Assembly: GCF_001279775.1 (NCBI RefSeq)
Contig: NZ_LGDG01000234.1
Span: 1-64,000, forward strand
From: Streptomyces sp. MMG1533
Lineage (GTDB): Bacteria > Actinomycetota > Actinomycetes > Streptomycetales > Streptomycetaceae
Direction: 5' to 3'
Length of the DNA stretch: 64,000 bases
Made by a program: the position numbers and the translations under genes. Below the pieces are notes generated by a model that searched no databases, was not told the origin of the DNA, and saw nothing but the letters and a program-made list of their open reading frames with translations. Within the stretch, counting starts at the first letter, position 1. The number at the start of each line of letters is the position of its first letter. Below are positions 50,937 to 59,205 of the stretch, one piece after another.

Positions 50937-51824
50937 TCAGTCGGAGATCAGGCCTTCCCGCAGCTGCGCCAGAGTCCGGGTCAGCAGCCGGGAGACGTGC
51001 ATCTGGGAGATGCCGACCTCCTCGCCGATCTGCGACTGGGTCATGTTGGCGAAGAAGCGCAGCATGATGATCTGGCGCTCGCGCGGCGGGAGCTTGGCCA
51101 GCAGCGGCTTGAGCGACTCCCGGTACTCCACGCCCTCCAGGGCCGTGTCCTCGTAGCCGAGGCGGTCCGCGAGGGAGCCCTCGCCGCCGTCGTCCTCGGG
51201 GGCCGGGGAGTCGAGCGAGGAGGCGGTGTACGCGTTGCCGACCGCGAGGCCGTCGACGACGTCCTCCTCGGACACGCCCAGGACCGCGGCGAGTTCGGGG
51301 ACGGTCGGGGAGCGGTCCAGCTTCTGGGCGAGCTCGTCGCTGGCCTTGGTGAGGGCCAGCCGCAGCTCCTGGAGGCGGCGCGGGACGCGGACCGACCAGG
51401 ACGTGTCGCGGAAGAAGCGCTTGATCTCACCGACGACCGTCGGCATCGCGAACGTAGGGAACTCGACGCCCCGCTCGCAGTCGAAGCGGTCGATCGCCTT
51501 GATCAGGCCGATCGTGCCGACCTGGACGATGTCCTCCATCGGCTCGTTGCGGGAGCGGAAGCGGGCGGCCGCGTAGCGCACCAGCGGGAGGTTGAGCTCG
51601 ATGAGGGTGTCCCGCACGTACGCGCGCTCGGGGCTGTTCTCGTCGAGTGCGGCGAGCCGCAGGAAGAGGGAGCGGGACAGGGTGCGGGTGTCGAGAGCTC
51701 CCGAGGTCGGGAGGGCCGGGGCCGGGGCCGGCGCGGCCTCGACGGCCGTTACGTCGTCGAGCGCTGGCGCAGGCTCGCTCTTCGTGAGCGTGAGCACCTT
51801 CGAGCTGCCCTGGTCTGCGGACAT
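50937..51824 (-). CDS. sigN: SigB/SigF-type RNA polymerase sigma factor (SigN-like)
   Basis: 295 residues from the ATG at 51824 (AAAGGGGGTGG upstream). Regions 2, 3 and 4 are complete: [60 protein letters not shown]. This group of sigma factors controls development and stress in Streptomyces and is normally freed from anti-sigma factors by STAS antagonists. The symbol is assigned because the neighbouring sigma gene and tadA order match the S. coelicolor sigN-sigF locus as I recall it. The N-terminal 75 residues are disordered. Confidence 0.75.
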   Translation of the reverse strand: MSADQGSSKVLTLTKSEPAPALDDVTAVEAAPAPAPALPTSGALDTRTLSRSLFLRLAALDENSPERAYVRDTLIELNLPLVRYAAARFRSRNEPMEDIVQVGTIGLIKAIDRFDCERGVEFPTFAMPTVVGEIKRFFRDTSWSVRVPRRLQELRLALTKASDELAQKLDRSPTVPELAAVLGVSEEDVVDGLAVGNAYTASSLDSPAPEDDGGEGSLADRLGYEDTALEGVEYRESLKPLLAKLPPRERQIIMLRFFANMTQSQIGEEVGISQMHVSRLLTRTLAQLREGLISD

Positions 51825-51931
51825 GCCACCCCCTTTGGGTCGCGGGACGGTACGGCGAACGCTCCGTCGAGGAACATCAGCCTTCACCTGAATACCGGAG
51901 CCGAAGCCACGGCAAACGCGCTTCCGGCAGA

Positions 51932-51973
51932 ATGTCACATGTCGGCAACACGCTGTAGTGACATGTCGACATG
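51932..51973. promoter_or_regulatory. inverted repeats upstream of sigN
   Basis: ATGTCAC (51932-51938) and GTGACAT (51958-51964) face each other across 19 bases, and CATGTCGACATG (51962-51973) is a perfect 12-bp palindrome. They lie 110-150 bases upstream of the sigN start and could bind a developmental regulator (the GTCAC/GTGAC halves recall BldD boxes). Confidence 0.45.
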
Positions 51974-52090
51974 CGAGACGCGAATACGCCCTGGAAGAAG
52001 GGGGTCTGACGGTATTTCGGAGCAGAAAACACGGGATCCGCGCTGGTGAGCGATTCAGTCCTGCCGGTGACGACTCGATCCTTTACGCGA

Positions 52091-52939
52091 TTAGGCGTCG
52101 ATCCGGTTCGCGGAACGCAGTCGCTGGAAGCTACGCGCGAGTAGCCGCGAGACGTGCATCTGGGAGACGCCGAGTTCCGCGCTGATCTGTGACTGGGTGA
52201 GATTGCTGTAGTAGCGCAGCAGCAGAATTCGCTGTTCCCGCTCCGGCAACTGCACCAGCAGATGCCGTACGAGATCCCGGTGCTCCACGCCGTCCAGGGC
52301 GGGGTCCTCGTAGCCGAGCCGGTCCAGCAGCCCCGGCATCCCGTCGCCCTCCTGGGCGGCCTCCAGCGAGGTGGCGTGGTAGGACCGCCCGGCCTCGATG
52401 CAGGACAGCACCTCGTCCTCGGTGATGCGCAGCCGCTCGGCGATCTCGGAGGTCGTCGGGGTGCGCCCGAAGGCGGTGGTGAGGTCCTCGGTCGCGCTGT
52501 TGACCTGCACCCACATCTCGTGCAGCCGGCGCGGTACGTGGACCGTGCGGACGTTGTCCCGGAAGTACCGCTTGATCTCGCCGACGACGGTCGGCATCGC
52601 GAAGGTCGGGAACTGCACGCCCCGGTCCGGGTCGAAGCGGTCGATGGCGTTGATGAGTCCGATGGTGCCGACCTGGACGACGTCCTCCATCGGCTCGTTG
52701 CGGGAGCGGAAGCGGGCGGCCGCGTAGCGCACGAGCGGGAGGTTGGCCTCGATGAGCGCGCCCCGTACCCGGTTGTGCTCCGGCGTGCCCGGCTGCAACC
52801 CCTTGAGCTGGGCGAAGAGCACCTGTGTGAGCGCCCGGGTGTCGGCGCCTCGGCTCCGCTGCGGGGTGGCTGCCGGCGCCGGGGTCTGCGGGACCTGGGC
52901 GGGAGCCTCTTCCTGGGGCGGCGCAGTACTGGCCGACAC
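52091..52939 (-). CDS. sigF: SigF-type RNA polymerase sigma factor
   Basis: 282 residues. Start at the GTG at 52939, preceded by AGAGGTGG; an ATG at 52969 is also open but has no ribosome binding site. Regions 2, 3 and 4 are complete: [60 protein letters not shown]. It closely resembles SigF, the late spore-maturation sigma factor of Streptomyces, including a Pro/Gln-rich N-terminus. Its neighbours (Dabb, small membrane protein, tRNA-Ser, tadA) fit the sigF locus. It is about 60% similar by eye to the sigN product. Confidence 0.82.
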   Translation of the reverse strand: MSASTAPPQEEAPAQVPQTPAPAATPQRSRGADTRALTQVLFAQLKGLQPGTPEHNRVRGALIEANLPLVRYAAARFRSRNEPMEDVVQVGTIGLINAIDRFDPDRGVQFPTFAMPTVVGEIKRYFRDNVRTVHVPRRLHEMWVQVNSATEDLTTAFGRTPTTSEIAERLRITEDEVLSCIEAGRSYHATSLEAAQEGDGMPGLLDRLGYEDPALDGVEHRDLVRHLLVQLPEREQRILLLRYYSNLTQSQISAELGVSQMHVSRLLARSFQRLRSANRIDA

Positions 52940-53089
52940 GGTCAACGCCACCTCTTCATCGGTCTTCATCGGACTTCATCGGTCAACTCATCCGTCAAAA
53001 GCGGTCATAGCATCACAAGACATGTGCACTGTGTGCAAGCACCGCATAACGCCGTGTTGAGGGAAGAGTTGGGGTGCAAGACGCGGGAA

Positions 53090-53116
53090 AGCCCTCCGCC
53101 GTACCGGCGGAGGGCT
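53090..53116 (-). terminator. terminator between the Dabb gene and sigF
   Basis: 12-bp perfect stem AGCCCTCCGCCG with a TAC loop, 16 bases past the stop of the minus-strand Dabb gene. Confidence 0.8.
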
Positions 53117-53131
53117 CCCTGGAGGTCGGGC

Positions 53132-53425
53132 TCAGTACTCGTAGTCGGCGATCACCCACGTGGCGAACTCGTGCCACAGGGTCACGCCCGCCTGGTGGTC
53201 CGGGTGCTCGACGTACCGGCGCAGCGCGGCCACGTCGTCGAAGCCGGAGTTGATGGCGAAGTCATGGGCGATGGGGCGGTCGCTGAGGTTCCAGCCGAGC
53301 TCCCAGAAGCGGATCTCGGGGATCCTGCCGTCGAGCGCGCGGAAGGCCTCGACGCCCTTCACGACCCGCGGGTCGTCGCGTTCGACGCCCTCGTTGAGCT
53401 TGAAGAGGACCAGGTGGCGGATCAT
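53132..53425 (-). CDS. Dabb (stress-responsive A/B barrel) domain protein
   Basis: 97 residues. MIRHLVLFKLNEGV, FWELGWNLSDRPIAHDFAIN and FDDVAALRRYVEHPDHQAGV define the dimeric alpha/beta barrel of stress-responsive Dabb proteins. No enzymatic residues can be assigned. ATG at 53425. A strong hairpin follows, and sigF lies downstream in the same direction. Confidence 0.85.
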   Translation of the reverse strand: MIRHLVLFKLNEGVERDDPRVVKGVEAFRALDGRIPEIRFWELGWNLSDRPIAHDFAINSGFDDVAALRRYVEHPDHQAGVTLWHEFATWVIADYEY

Positions 53426-53436
53426 GTGCGCTCCTA

Positions 53437-53613
53437 CTACTCAGCCCCGTCGGCGAGCCATGTGAAGAAGTCGCCGATGGATTTGGCGGCGTCCGATATG
53501 CCCTCGAAGGCTATCTGGACGTAGTCGGCGGCCTTGGCCGGGTCCGTGATGATCACGTACAGCACGAAGACCACAAGCACGTAGACGGCGATCTTCTTCG
53601 AGTTCACCGCCAT
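53437..53613 (-). CDS. 58-residue small membrane protein
   Basis: A short basic head (MAVNSKKIAV) leads into one membrane helix (YVLVVFVLYVIITDP), then an amphipathic segment (YVQIAFEGISDAAKSIGDFF). ATG at 53613 is five bases after GGGGAGG, and longer frames run into the tRNA. It is 11 bases upstream of the Dabb gene and probably cotranscribed. It seems conserved in this genomic position in Streptomyces; its function is unknown. Confidence 0.65.
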   Translation of the reverse strand: MAVNSKKIAVYVLVVFVLYVIITDPAKAADYVQIAFEGISDAAKSIGDFFTWLADGAE

Positions 53614-53671
53614 CGCGGCCTCCCCTGTCTCTCCTGTCACTGATACGCCCAACGAGCGCACATGATCGCAC

Positions 53672-53701
53672 GAAGGGCCCCGTCTTACGACGGGGCCCTT
53701 C
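53672..53701 (-). terminator. terminator after tRNA-Ser(CGA)
   Basis: 13-bp perfect stem GAAGGGCCCCGTC with a 4-base loop, just downstream of the minus-strand tRNA. Confidence 0.85.
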
Positions 53702-53706
53702 TGAAG

Positions 53707-53791
53707 CGGTAGCGGAGGGATTTGAACCCTCGGTGACTTGCGCCACACTCGCTTTCGAGGCGAGCTCCTTCGGCCGCTCGGACACGCTACC
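53707..53791 (-). tRNA. tRNA-Ser (anticodon CGA)
   Basis: 85 nt on the minus strand. Acceptor stem GGTAGCG/CGCTACC, discriminator G. Anticodon stem CTCGC/GCGAG around CTCGAAA gives anticodon CGA. Long variable arm and GGGTTCAAATCCC T arm. Confidence 0.95.
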
Positions 53792-53857
53792 GAGGGAGAC
53801 CTTACAGCAAGGTGCGGCGTGGTTTGAAATCCGTTTGCCGGGCCAACGCGAGGCCCG

Positions 53858-54289
53858 TCAGCGGGAACGGAAGAAGTCGGTGAGGAGCCCGGCGCACTCC
53901 TCGGCGAGCACGCCTTCGATCACCTCGGGGCGGTGGTTGAGCCGCCGGTCGCGGACGACGTCCCAGAGGGAGCCGGCCGCGCCCGCCTTCTCGTCGCGGG
54001 CGCCGTAGACCACCCGGTCCACGCGGGACTGCACGAGCGCGCCCGCGCACATCGTGCAGGGCTCCAGCGTCACGACGAGCGTGCAGCCGGTCAGCCGCCA
54101 CTGCCCGAGCTCGGCGGCCGCCCGGCGGATCGCCAGGACCTCCGCGTGCGCGGTCGGATCGCCGGTGGCCTCGCGTTCGTTGTGCCCGGCCGCGAGCACG
54201 GTCGTACCGTCGTCGGACAGCACGACCGCGCCGACGGGGACGTCACCGCCCCGGCCGGCCCGCCCGGCCTCGTCCAGGGCGAGCCGCAT
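53858..54289 (-). CDS. tadA: tRNA adenosine(34) deaminase
   Basis: 143 residues. Zinc-dependent deaminase motifs are at His48/Glu50 (TAHAEVLAI) and Cys78/Cys81 (EPCTMCAGAL). A trailing helix near 100-125 also fits TadA. The enzyme converts A34 to inosine in tRNA-Arg(ACG), the same tRNA species that hosts the islands at 10.7 kb. ATG at 54289 has no clear ribosome binding site; the frame is open upstream without another start codon until the stop of the preceding gene. The upstream partner gene is the tadA-associated protein. Confidence 0.92.
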   Translation of the reverse strand: MRLALDEAGRAGRGGDVPVGAVVLSDDGTTVLAAGHNEREATGDPTAHAEVLAIRRAAAELGQWRLTGCTLVVTLEPCTMCAGALVQSRVDRVVYGARDEKAGAAGSLWDVVRDRRLNHRPEVIEGVLAEECAGLLTDFFRSR

Positions 54290-54345
54290 CGCGGCTCGCC
54301 AGCGGTCGCGTACCGGGTCGGGTGTCGTGCCCGCGGTCGGTGAGG

Positions 54346-54882
54346 TCAGCGGACGGCCTCCAGGACCTCCGAGGCGCCGAGGGCCTCGGCGATCGCGGTG
54401 ACCGCGTCCGCCGACAGCGACTTCAGCTCCTTCTCGCTGACGCCGAGGTCGTCGAGGACGAGGGTGTCGCCGACCGGGCCGTGCGGCACGAGCTCGCCAG
54501 AGCCGCCGTCCTCGGCCTCGTCGTCGTCATCCCCGTCCTCCCCGTCCTCGGTGCCGTCGAGGTCGAGGGCGTCGAGGTCGGGCTCGTCGTCGTCGGGATC
54601 CCGTCCGAGCAGTTCGTCGGTGAGCAGGATCTCCCCGTACGAACTGCGGGCTGCGGCGGAGGCGTCCGAGACGTAGATGCGCGGGTCCTCCTCGCCGTCG
54701 AGGCGGACGACGCCGAACCAGGCGTCCTCCTGCTCGATCAGCACGAGCACCGTGTCCTCGTCGGGAGAGGCTTCCCGGGCCAGGTCGGCCAGATCCGACA
54801 GGGTCTCCACATCGTCGAGCTCCGTGTCGCTCGCTTCCCACCCGTCTTCGGTGCGCGCGAGCAGTGCGGCGAAGTACACCGT
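54346..54882 (-). CDS. tRNA adenosine deaminase-associated protein
   Basis: 178 residues from the GTG at 54882. VYFAALLARTEDGWEASDTELDD, the EDAWFGVVRLDGEEDPRIYVSD segment and the strongly acidic stretch (about 95-135, many Asp/Glu) match the actinobacterial protein named for its constant position before tadA. Its role is not known; no catalytic motif is present. GGGAG lies upstream of the start. It runs in the same direction as tadA with a 56-base gap. Confidence 0.85.
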   Translation of the reverse strand, partial: TVYFAALLARTEDGWEASDTELDDVETLSDLADLAREASPDEDTVLVLIEQEDAWFGVVRLDGEEDPRIYVSDASAAARSSYGEILLTDELLGRDPDDDEPDLDALDLDGTEDGEDGDDDDEAEDGGSGELVPHGPVGDTLVLDDLGVSEKELKSLSADAVTAIAEALGASEVLEAVR

Positions 54883-55213
54883 GACTCTCCCACTGGTCCT
54901 AGGCGTGCCGGTTGGGGGTCCCCCCGGCGGAGGTTGCGGGCGGGGAGAGCTGTGCTCCGAGCCCACCCACTCGGAATCGTGGCAGAAACATGGCGCTCAG
55001 GGGACGTCTTCGGCTCCCTGTGTGTCCGGCTGCCGCCGATCTCGTGGCAGCGGAGGGCCCGTCGAGGTCTCACCAGCGCACTCGTTGCCGCCAACAGCGG
55101 ATCGTACGCGGCCTTCTTGGGTGCCCACGCACGACCACCCGCACAACGCCCGACGGCCCACGAATCTTCCAACTCGGTGGCTGCGTCGGCGTGTCCCGCC
55201 CATGGCGGGCTCC
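54883..55213. other. intergenic region upstream of the tadA operon
   Basis: About 330 bases that should contain the promoter of the tadA operon. I see no reliable hairpin, repeat or gene. Confidence 0.4.
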
Positions 55214-55489
55214 TTACCAGCGGAACGTCCGCATGCGCATCGCGTGCCGCAGGCGGGCCGTCTTGGCGCGGCGGGGCTGGACGCGGTCCCGCAGTTCGCG
55301 GGCCTCCGCGAGATCGCGCAGGAACTGGGCGCGGCGCCGTCGGCGCTCGGCGTCCGTCTCCGGCGTGTCCGATGCGTCCGCCCTGCGCGTCGAGTACGGC
55401 ATGTCCGGCCCGTCCGGCCTGCGCGTCGTATGCGCCGTCCCCGGCTGCTCGCGCGGCGACGGATTCTTGCGGGTTTCCCGGTCAGGCAT
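55214..55489 (-). CDS. arginine-rich small protein of unknown function
   Basis: 91 residues from the ATG at 55489, very rich in Arg, Pro and Asp/Glu. The C-terminal half reads ERRRRRAQFLRDLAEARELRDR and RLRHAMRMRTFRW, a basic amphipathic helix pattern, so nucleic-acid or membrane binding is conceivable. I do not recognise a family. The position before upp, in the opposite direction, is the S. coelicolor arrangement as I recall it. Start choice moderate. Confidence 0.5.
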   Translation of the reverse strand: MPDRETRKNPSPREQPGTAHTTRRPDGPDMPYSTRRADASDTPETDAERRRRRAQFLRDLAEARELRDRVQPRRAKTARLRHAMRMRTFRW

Positions 55490-55649
55490 AGGCTCACCAC
55501 CCCAGTCCGTCCCTCCCACTTTCCCCCGGATGGGCGGTTTGACGCCAGCACGGACATAAGGGGCGAGGGCGAAGCCCTCTCGGGTAGGGCGCTCCGCCGA
55601 ACAGGCGCGGGGGACGTCGGGCACACCCCGCCCGGCTACTGTTGTGGAC

Positions 55650-56285
55650 ATGCGTCTCCACGTCGTCGACCACCCTCTGGTCGCCCACAAGCTCACCACG
55701 CTGCGCGACCAGCGCACCGACTCCGCGACCTTCCGCCGTCTGGCCGACGAGCTGGTCACCCTGCTCGCCTACGAGGCCACGCGTGACGTGCGTACCGAGC
55801 AGGTCGACATCACGACGCCGGTCGCCTCGACCACGGGCGTCAAGCTCTCCCACCCGCGTCCGCTGGTCGTCCCGATCCTGCGGGCGGGCCTGGGCATGCT
55901 GGAGGGCATGGTCCGGCTGCTGCCGACCGCCGAGGTGGGCTTCATGGGCATGATCCGCGACGAGGAGACCCTCCAGGCCTCCACGTACGCCACGCGCATG
56001 CCGGAGGACCTCTCGGGCCGCCAGGCGTACGTCCTCGACCCGATGCTCGCCACCGGCGGCACCCTGGTCGCGGCGATCCGGGAGCTCATCAAGCGCGGCG
56101 CGGACGACGTCACCGCCGTGGTCCTGCTCGCCGCCCCCGAGGGCGTCGAGGTCATGGAGCGCGAACTCGCGGGCACGCCGGTCACGGTCGTCACCGCCTC
56201 GGTCGACGAGCGCCTGAACGAGCACGGCTACATCGTGCCGGGCCTGGGCGACGCCGGGGACCGGATGTACGGGGCGGCCGAGTAG
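55650..56285 (+). CDS. upp: uracil phosphoribosyltransferase
   Basis: 211 residues. Salvage enzyme converting uracil and PRPP to UMP. Motifs: the PRPP loop [26 protein letters not shown], and the C-terminal [13 protein letters not shown]. Highly typical and full length. ATG at 55650; a GTG is in frame at 55644. No Shine-Dalgarno is visible, but TACTGT lies at 55637-55642, so a leaderless transcript starting at the ATG is possible. Confidence 0.95.
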   Translation: MRLHVVDHPLVAHKLTTLRDQRTDSATFRRLADELVTLLAYEATRDVRTEQVDITTPVASTTGVKLSHPRPLVVPILRAGLGMLEGMVRLLPTAEVGFMGMIRDEETLQASTYATRMPEDLSGRQAYVLDPMLATGGTLVAAIRELIKRGADDVTAVVLLAAPEGVEVMERELAGTPVTVVTASVDERLNEHGYIVPGLGDAGDRMYGAAE

Positions 56286-56331
56286 GTCGCGGCGGGGAGC
56301 CGTCGTACGAAGAAGGCCTTCGTACGACCGC

Positions 56332-56970
56332 TCAGCAGCTCTTCTTCGAAGAGGTGGACGTGGGCGCGGCCAGTGCGGCCAGTGCCTTGTCGGCGTCCGC
56401 CTTGCTGTTCAGGTTCTTGAAGCCGGTCCCGATGATCAGGTCGAGCTCGGTGCCCTTGCGGGCGGCGTCCGTGCGGCGCTCGGCCGTGGAGAGCTGGGTC
56501 GCGAGGACCGGCAGCGAGGTGTTCAGGGAGGACGCGGGGCCGAGCAGCATCCCGGTGCCCTCGACCTTCTTGTCGAACTCCTTGGTTGCGTTGCCCACGT
56601 CACCGATCTTGAAGCCGCGCTTCTTCAGCTCGTCCGCCGTCTCCTTGGCGAGGCCGCTGCGGGGCGTCGCGTTGAACACGTTGACCGTGATCTGGGCGGG
56701 CTTGACCGCGGTGCCGGCGGACGCGGAGGCCGACGGGGTCGCCCGTGTGGCGCAGTCCGTCTTGGAACCGGCCGCCGCGGCCTTCTTGCCGCTGCCGGTG
56801 AAGACGTCGATGAGCTGCAGGGTGCCCCAGCCGACCAGCCCGAGCGCGGCGACGGAGGCCACCAGCCCGATCACGAACCTGCCGCGCCGCCGAGGCCGGC
56901 GCATGCGTGGGTACTTGTCTCCCTTGATCCGGTACTGGCCGCCCATGCCGGGGGGAGTCAGCATGCTCAT
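56332..56970 (-). CDS. membrane protein with LytR C-terminal domain
   Basis: 212 residues. A basic cytoplasmic head (RMRRPRRRGRF), one membrane helix (about 33-54) and an extracytoplasmic LytR_C domain (about 93-190: ITVNVFNATPRSGLAKETADELKKRGF). LytR_C domains occur in wall-polymer transferase-associated proteins, but no LCP catalytic domain is present. It ends with SSKKSC. ATG at 56970. Convergent with upp. Confidence 0.85.
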   Translation of the reverse strand: MSMLTPPGMGGQYRIKGDKYPRMRRPRRRGRFVIGLVASVAALGLVGWGTLQLIDVFTGSGKKAAAAGSKTDCATRATPSASASAGTAVKPAQITVNVFNATPRSGLAKETADELKKRGFKIGDVGNATKEFDKKVEGTGMLLGPASSLNTSLPVLATQLSTAERRTDAARKGTELDLIIGTGFKNLNSKADADKALAALAAPTSTSSKKSC

Positions 56971-57069
56971 GAGCGCAGCGTAGTGCGCTCGGGCGACGAT
57001 TCCTACTAGATGATCATTGGACGGGGTGCAGGAGAACCCGAAAGGGCCAACCCGTCACCGGTGAGCGTC

Positions 57070-57366
57070 TCAGTCCAGCTCGAGCACGCGCGCGTGCAGC
57101 ACCTGGCGCTGCTGGAGCGCCGCGCGCACCGCGCGGTGCAGGCCGTCCTCCAGATACAGGTCGCCCTGCCACTTCACGACGTGCGCGAACAGGTCGCCGT
57201 AGAAGGTGGAGTCCTCGGCGAGCAGGGTTTCCAGGTCGAGCTGGCCCTTGGTCGTCACGAGCTGATCGAGGCGGACCGGGCGCGGCGCGACGTCCGCCCA
57301 CTGCCGGGTGCTTTCCCGGCCGTGGTCGGGGTACGGCCGGCCGTTTCCGATGCGCTTGAAGATCAC
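57070..57366 (-). CDS. conserved protein annotated as VapB-like antitoxin
   Basis: 98 residues. MIFKRIGNGRPYPDHGRE and WADVAPRPVRLDQLVTTKGQLDLE, then GDLYLEDGLHRAVRAALQQRQVLHARVLEL. Streptomyces copies are usually labelled type II VapB-family antitoxins, but there is no adjacent PIN toxin and the ending resembles a ParB-like (sulfiredoxin) core. I regard the antitoxin label as weak. ATG at 57366. Confidence 0.6.
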   Translation of the reverse strand: MIFKRIGNGRPYPDHGRESTRQWADVAPRPVRLDQLVTTKGQLDLETLLAEDSTFYGDLFAHVVKWQGDLYLEDGLHRAVRAALQQRQVLHARVLELD

Positions 57367-57572
57367 ACGGAAAGCCTACCGGTCAAGACCTTCCGGGCGC
57401 AGCCATGGAGACGGAGTGCGAGGCCGGAAAAGACGCCCTAAACCAGGGCAAATGGGAACGCCGACCTCAAGATGAGTGACAGCGAAACCGTTTCACCGGC
57501 CGCCGCTCCCGAGGCGCCGGGCAGCTTTCGGCACGGCACGGCGGAGACGGTGGGCCCGCCTCCGCCGACGGG

Positions 57573-57704
57573 TCAGCGGCCCTGATCCTTCGGGTGCCGC
57601 TGCGGCTTCGCCTCCTTCATCTGTGGAACCTGGGATTTGGGTGCGTTGCGTGCGGCCTCGGCGCGCAGGAGGGCGCGCAGGACCGCGTACGGGTCGATCG
57701 CCAT
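57573..57704 (-). CDS. 43-residue conserved small protein
   Basis: Encodes MAIDPYAVLRALLRAEAARN followed by a charged tail ending HPKDQGR. ATG at 57704 with GGAG seven bases upstream. The amphipathic start suggests a short helix. I recall similar proteins at this location in other Streptomyces. It lies 75 bases downstream of the 114-residue gene on the same strand. Confidence 0.6.
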   Translation of the reverse strand: MAIDPYAVLRALLRAEAARNAPKSQVPQMKEAKPQRHPKDQGR

Positions 57705-57779
57705 GTCGGTGCTCCTTGTTCCTTGCGTCGTGGTTCCTTGCGTCGTGCTGATGGACCGGAGGGGGCGGGGCCGGTTCTG

Positions 57780-58124
57780 TCAGCAGCGCAGGACCACCGA
57801 GCGCAGGGCGTCCAGGGCGGGCGGGGCGAGCGGCGGGACGGGCAGTGGGCGGGCGGCCGGGAAGGCGGGCGCCGCCTCCGGGAAGGGCGCGGGCCGCAGC
57901 GGTGCGACGGGACGGCCGGTGCCCCGGGTCACCGGTCGCAGAACGTTGTCCATGAGGTCGTACTCGCAGACCACCGAGCCGCTCTCGGCCGCCACCGCGG
58001 AGGCGGGCGCCGCCTGCGCGCCCGCGTGCGCGCCCGGCACGAACAGGGCGAGCATCAGGACGAGCACCCGCAGCCAGGCACGCCGACGGGCGTGTCCGAG
58101 GGCTTGCGGTGCGGCGGTGCTCAC
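57780..58124 (-). CDS. small secreted or membrane-anchored protein
   Basis: 114 residues from the GTG at 58124. A basic start (GHARRRAWLRV) and a hydrophobic segment (LVLMLALFVPGAHAGA) look like a signal peptide with cleavage near Ala. The rest is Pro/Ala-rich with a pair of Cys (VVCEYDLMDN and the final RC), suggesting one disulfide. Family not recognised. Probably cotranscribed with the 43-residue gene. Confidence 0.55.
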   Translation of the reverse strand: MSTAAPQALGHARRRAWLRVLVLMLALFVPGAHAGAQAAPASAVAAESGSVVCEYDLMDNVLRPVTRGTGRPVAPLRPAPFPEAAPAFPAARPLPVPPLAPPALDALRSVVLRC

Positions 58125-58259
58125 GGGAGGTCATCTCCCCGTGCGGCGCACGCCGTTCATCCCACCGGCGGTGAGAACCACCCGCTCGGCGTACACCCGG
58201 GCCGGCCGGGCCGCCAGAAGGATGTCCCACCCGGGCCGGCCGGGCCGCCCGAAGGAGGG

Positions 58260-58853
58260 CTACTTCCCGGCGGCCTTCGCGGCCTTCGCCGCCGCCTTCA
58301 TCTCCTGCTTGTGCGCCCGGACCTTGGTCAGCGACTGAGGCCCGGTGATGTCGGCGACGGAACGGAAGGACTTCGGCTCGCCGTAGGCGCCCGCGGCCTC
58401 GCGCCAGCCCTTGGGCTGCACGCCGAGCTGCTTGCCGAGCAGGGCCAGGAAGATCTGCGCCTTCTGCTTGCCGAAGCCGGGCAGTTCCTCGAGGCGGCGC
58501 AGCAGCTCCCGTCCGTCGGTCACGCCCTTCCAGACGAGCTCGGCGTTCCCGTCGTAGTGCTCGACCAGGTACTGGCACAGTTGCTGGATGCGCTTCGCCA
58601 TCGACCCCGGGTAGCGGTGCACCGCGGGCTTCTCCGACAGGAGCGCCGCGAAGGCCTCCGGGTCCTGGGCGGCGATCTCGTGCGCGTCCAGGTCGTCGCC
58701 GCCGAGCCGGTCCGTGATGGTGCGCGGCCCCTTGAACGCCCACTCCATCGGAACCTGCTGGTCCAGCAGCATCCCTACCAGCGCGGCGAGCGGGGAGCGG
58801 CCGAGGAGTTCGTCGGCCTCGGGGTCCTGGGCGAGGTGAAGGGTGACGTCCAT
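58260..58853 (-). CDS. HhH-GPD base-excision DNA repair protein
   Basis: 197 residues. The helix-hairpin-helix is LEELPGFGKQKAQIFLALLG (about 122-141). The N-terminal half has LVGMLLDQQVPMEWAFKGP. This matches an actinobacterial HhH-GPD glycosylase family. The usual catalytic Asp of glycosylases cannot be placed with confidence. ATG at 58853. A Lys/Ala-rich tail ends the protein. Confidence 0.8.
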   Translation of the reverse strand: MDVTLHLAQDPEADELLGRSPLAALVGMLLDQQVPMEWAFKGPRTITDRLGGDDLDAHEIAAQDPEAFAALLSEKPAVHRYPGSMAKRIQQLCQYLVEHYDGNAELVWKGVTDGRELLRRLEELPGFGKQKAQIFLALLGKQLGVQPKGWREAAGAYGEPKSFRSVADITGPQSLTKVRAHKQEMKAAAKAAKAAGK

Positions 58854-58913
58854 GCCCCGATCATCGCGCGTACCCGGTCGGCCCGCCCGCCAGTACCCCG
58901 GCGCGTGCATCAG

Positions 58914-59135
58914 CTGCTCGGGAAGGCCTGGGCGACCGGACGGGCGCCGGAGTCCTGCCGGGGCACGGGGCGTACGTCGTGCCGGGTGGAGTCGGTGACG
59001 CCGGCATGCCGCCGTCGGTGAGGTCGAAGCGCCGGTGGCGTCCTCCACCCCGGTCGCGCTGAACACGAAGTCCTTCGCACGCAGCAGTTCGAGGACCGCG
59101 CCCTCTCAGCCGTGCCCCTGACCCATGACGTCTTC
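58914..59135 (-). pseudogene. decayed gene divergent from the penicillin-acylase operon
   Basis: Fragments of a plausible protein occur in different minus-strand frames: GAVLELLRAKDFVFSATGVEDATG in one, RRFDLTDGG in a second and DVRPVPRQDSGARPVAQAF before a stop in a third. This indicates at least two frameshifts. I cannot name the family. It lies next to the iron box, so it may have been the divergent iron-controlled partner. Confidence 0.4.
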
Positions 59136-59166
59136 ACCCTTCACGTACGATTCCACCACGACATGG

Positions 59167-59185
59167 TTAGGCAAGCCTAACCTAA
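59167..59185. promoter_or_regulatory. iron box (DmdR1/IdeR-type operator)
   Basis: TTAGGCAAGCCTAACCTAA matches the 19-bp iron-box consensus TTAGGTTAGGCTAACCTAA at 15 of 19 positions, with intact outer arms. It lies 21 bases before the GTG of the acylase gene, so that operon should be induced when iron is scarce. Confidence 0.8.
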
Positions 59186-59205
59186 AGCACAGAAGGGGCA
59201 CAGGG

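Noticed and set aside
57070..57366. VapB-like gene considered as part of a toxin-antitoxin pair
   Set aside because: No PIN-domain or other toxin gene lies on either side.
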